A DNA stretch of 5,758 nt from Prevotellaceae bacterium UBA2718 (lineage in GTDB: Bacteria; Bacteroidota; Bacteroidia; Bacteroidales; Bacteroidaceae): contig DEKQ01000072.1 of assembly GCA_002353975.1 (NCBI GenBank), positions 1 to 5,758 on the forward strand, written 5' to 3'. This document shows positions 5,019 to 5,758 of the stretch, in pieces (the first letter of the stretch is position 1; the number at the start of each line of letters is the position of its first letter). A model generated the notes under the pieces. That model did not search any database, was not told the origin of the DNA, and saw only the letters and a program-made list of their open reading frames with translations. A program made the position numbers and the translations under genes.

Positions 5019-5678
5019 ATGATTACAAAAGAGTATAAATACCTGCTGATACTGGCAGCCCTCGTCATGTTAATCGGTTGCCACACCGCGAAGAGCGCCC
5101 TCTCCTCTGACTACGATGAGCGCCCCGAGAACAAGCAACCCGTCTTAGAACGTCCCGCTTGGCCCAACTATGACCTCCACGATGACCGCTCGTTTGCCGC
5201 CTTCTCACACGTGCAGACAGCGCCCAAAGGCGAGGGCATCCACCTCATAGGGGAGGACGGCAGCGTCCAACACGGCAGGACAACCATCTACCGCTGCAAG
5301 GATGCCACCTACCTCTGCTACGACTGGGATGTGCCCGAATATCAGGACTGGTGGTTCTTCCGCATGACGTCAGGGTCTGCCATCATAGATGCCGATACGG
5401 GCGACCGTTATGTGGTGCAGAGCCATGAGCATTTCCCGCTTGACCAGTGCTTCTGGATATACGGTCACAAGAACGAGACCATACGCCTCGTCAGCAAGTA
5501 TCCCGCACTGCCCCTGTCCGTAAAGCGCGTAAAAATCTATGAGGCCAGTGCCGAGGCACGCCAGTGGATGAGCGGTGAGGGCAGTATCTCCAAAACCTAT
5601 GACCTCGACGACCTGCGACCCAAAGCCAGGAAACAGGAGAAAGAGAAGCCCAAGAAGCAGGGCCGCATCATACGTTAA
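5019..5678 (+). CDS. Predicted lipoprotein sharing a module with the M56 sensor domain
   Basis: A 219-residue protein I do not recognise from a named family. The N-terminus has a lysine-containing head, a hydrophobic stretch (8-19) and a lipobox LIGC with C21 as the lipidated residue, so the mature protein of 199 residues should be membrane-tethered outside the cytoplasm. Residues 45-170 appear homologous to M56 residues 474-600: RPxxxNYD (45-52), TGDRYV (127-132) and TIRL (154-157) occur in the same order with nearly the same spacing as RP/NYD, TGDKYV and TIKL in the peptidase. The tail (about 200-219) is Lys/Arg-rich. The ATG at 5019 is preferred to an in-frame TTG at 5010, which lies within the heptamer array. 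Being third in the operon, it probably helps the peptidase sense its signal or responds to the same ligand; this is inference. Confidence 0.85.
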   Translation: MITKEYKYLLILAALVMLIGCHTAKSALSSDYDERPENKQPVLERPAWPNYDLHDDRSFAAFSHVQTAPKGEGIHLIGEDGSVQHGRTTIYRCKDATYLCYDWDVPEYQDWWFFRMTSGSAIIDADTGDRYVVQSHEHFPLDQCFWIYGHKNETIRLVSKYPALPLSVKRVKIYEASAEARQWMSGEGSISKTYDLDDLRPKARKQEKEKPKKQGRIIR

Positions 5679-5708
5679 TGGCGTTATTCATCATGCATTA
5701 CGTTTTTT
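5673..5708 (+). terminator. Possible weak intrinsic terminator after the lipoprotein gene
   Basis: CGTTAATGGC (5673-5682, overlapping the stop codon) can pair with GCATTACG (5695-5702) if two single-base bulges are allowed, and six T residues follow directly (5703-5708). The position at the end of the operon fits, but the stem is bulged and AT-rich, so this is tentative. Confidence 0.35.
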
Positions 5709-5745
5709 CATAATTGATTGAACTCTCGGAAGCTTTTAGGAGGCG

Positions 5746-5758
5746 ACGTGTCCCACGT
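5746..5758. repeat. Palindrome cut by the window end
   Basis: ACGTG (5746-5750) and CACGT (5754-5758) pair perfectly around TCC. The left arm continues outward as GGAGGCG, so the structure may be the first half of a longer hairpin whose right arm lies beyond the window. It could be an interspersed repeat or a regulatory site of the next gene; too little is visible to decide. Confidence 0.35.

Overview
This looks like chromosomal DNA from a member of the order Bacteroidales, most likely Prevotella-like. The reasons are the Bacteroidetes-type promoters (TTTG about 20 bases upstream of TAnnTTTG) in the divergent intergenic region, the lack of Shine-Dalgarno sequences before the start codons, a BlaI-like repressor next to an M56 metallopeptidase with the NRF motif after the first membrane helix, and AT-rich short tandem repeats between genes. 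The genus is an inference; no rRNA or marker gene is present.

The window holds five protein genes in two divergent groups. On the minus strand, reading leftwards from about 2390, an inositol-monophosphatase-family phosphatase (1577-2389) is followed by rmuC (22-1497), a membrane-anchored coiled-coil protein with a PD-(D/E)XK-like nuclease fold. On the plus strand, reading rightwards from about 2546, come a BlaI/MecI/CopY-family repressor (2599-2958), an M56 (BlaR1-like) membrane zinc peptidase (3094-4992) and a lipoprotein (5019-5678). The 209-base region between the groups carries one clear promoter for each direction, plus candidate operator sites around the repressor promoter.

The plus-strand genes form a recognisable signalling unit. 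In characterised BlaR1/BlaI systems the membrane peptidase senses a ligand outside the cytoplasmic membrane, and its cytoplasmic zinc site then causes loss of the repressor. Here the penicillin-binding sensor is absent. In its place is a roughly 320-residue periplasmic region I do not recognise. Its last part appears to share a module with the lipoprotein encoded next door (NYD, then TGD(K/R)YV about 76 residues on, then TI(K/R)L), which suggests a dedicated sensor/partner pair with an unknown signal.

The other striking feature is at the gene borders. All three junctions between same-strand genes, and the 3' end of rmuC, carry short tandem repeats of 7 or 10 bases. The sequence differs at each site, start or stop codons lie inside or against the arrays, and three of the four also contain an inverted repeat. 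A separate GC-rich 27-base repeat sits in frame inside the M56 gene, and a 33-base repeat builds an 11-residue (hendecad) coiled coil in RmuC.
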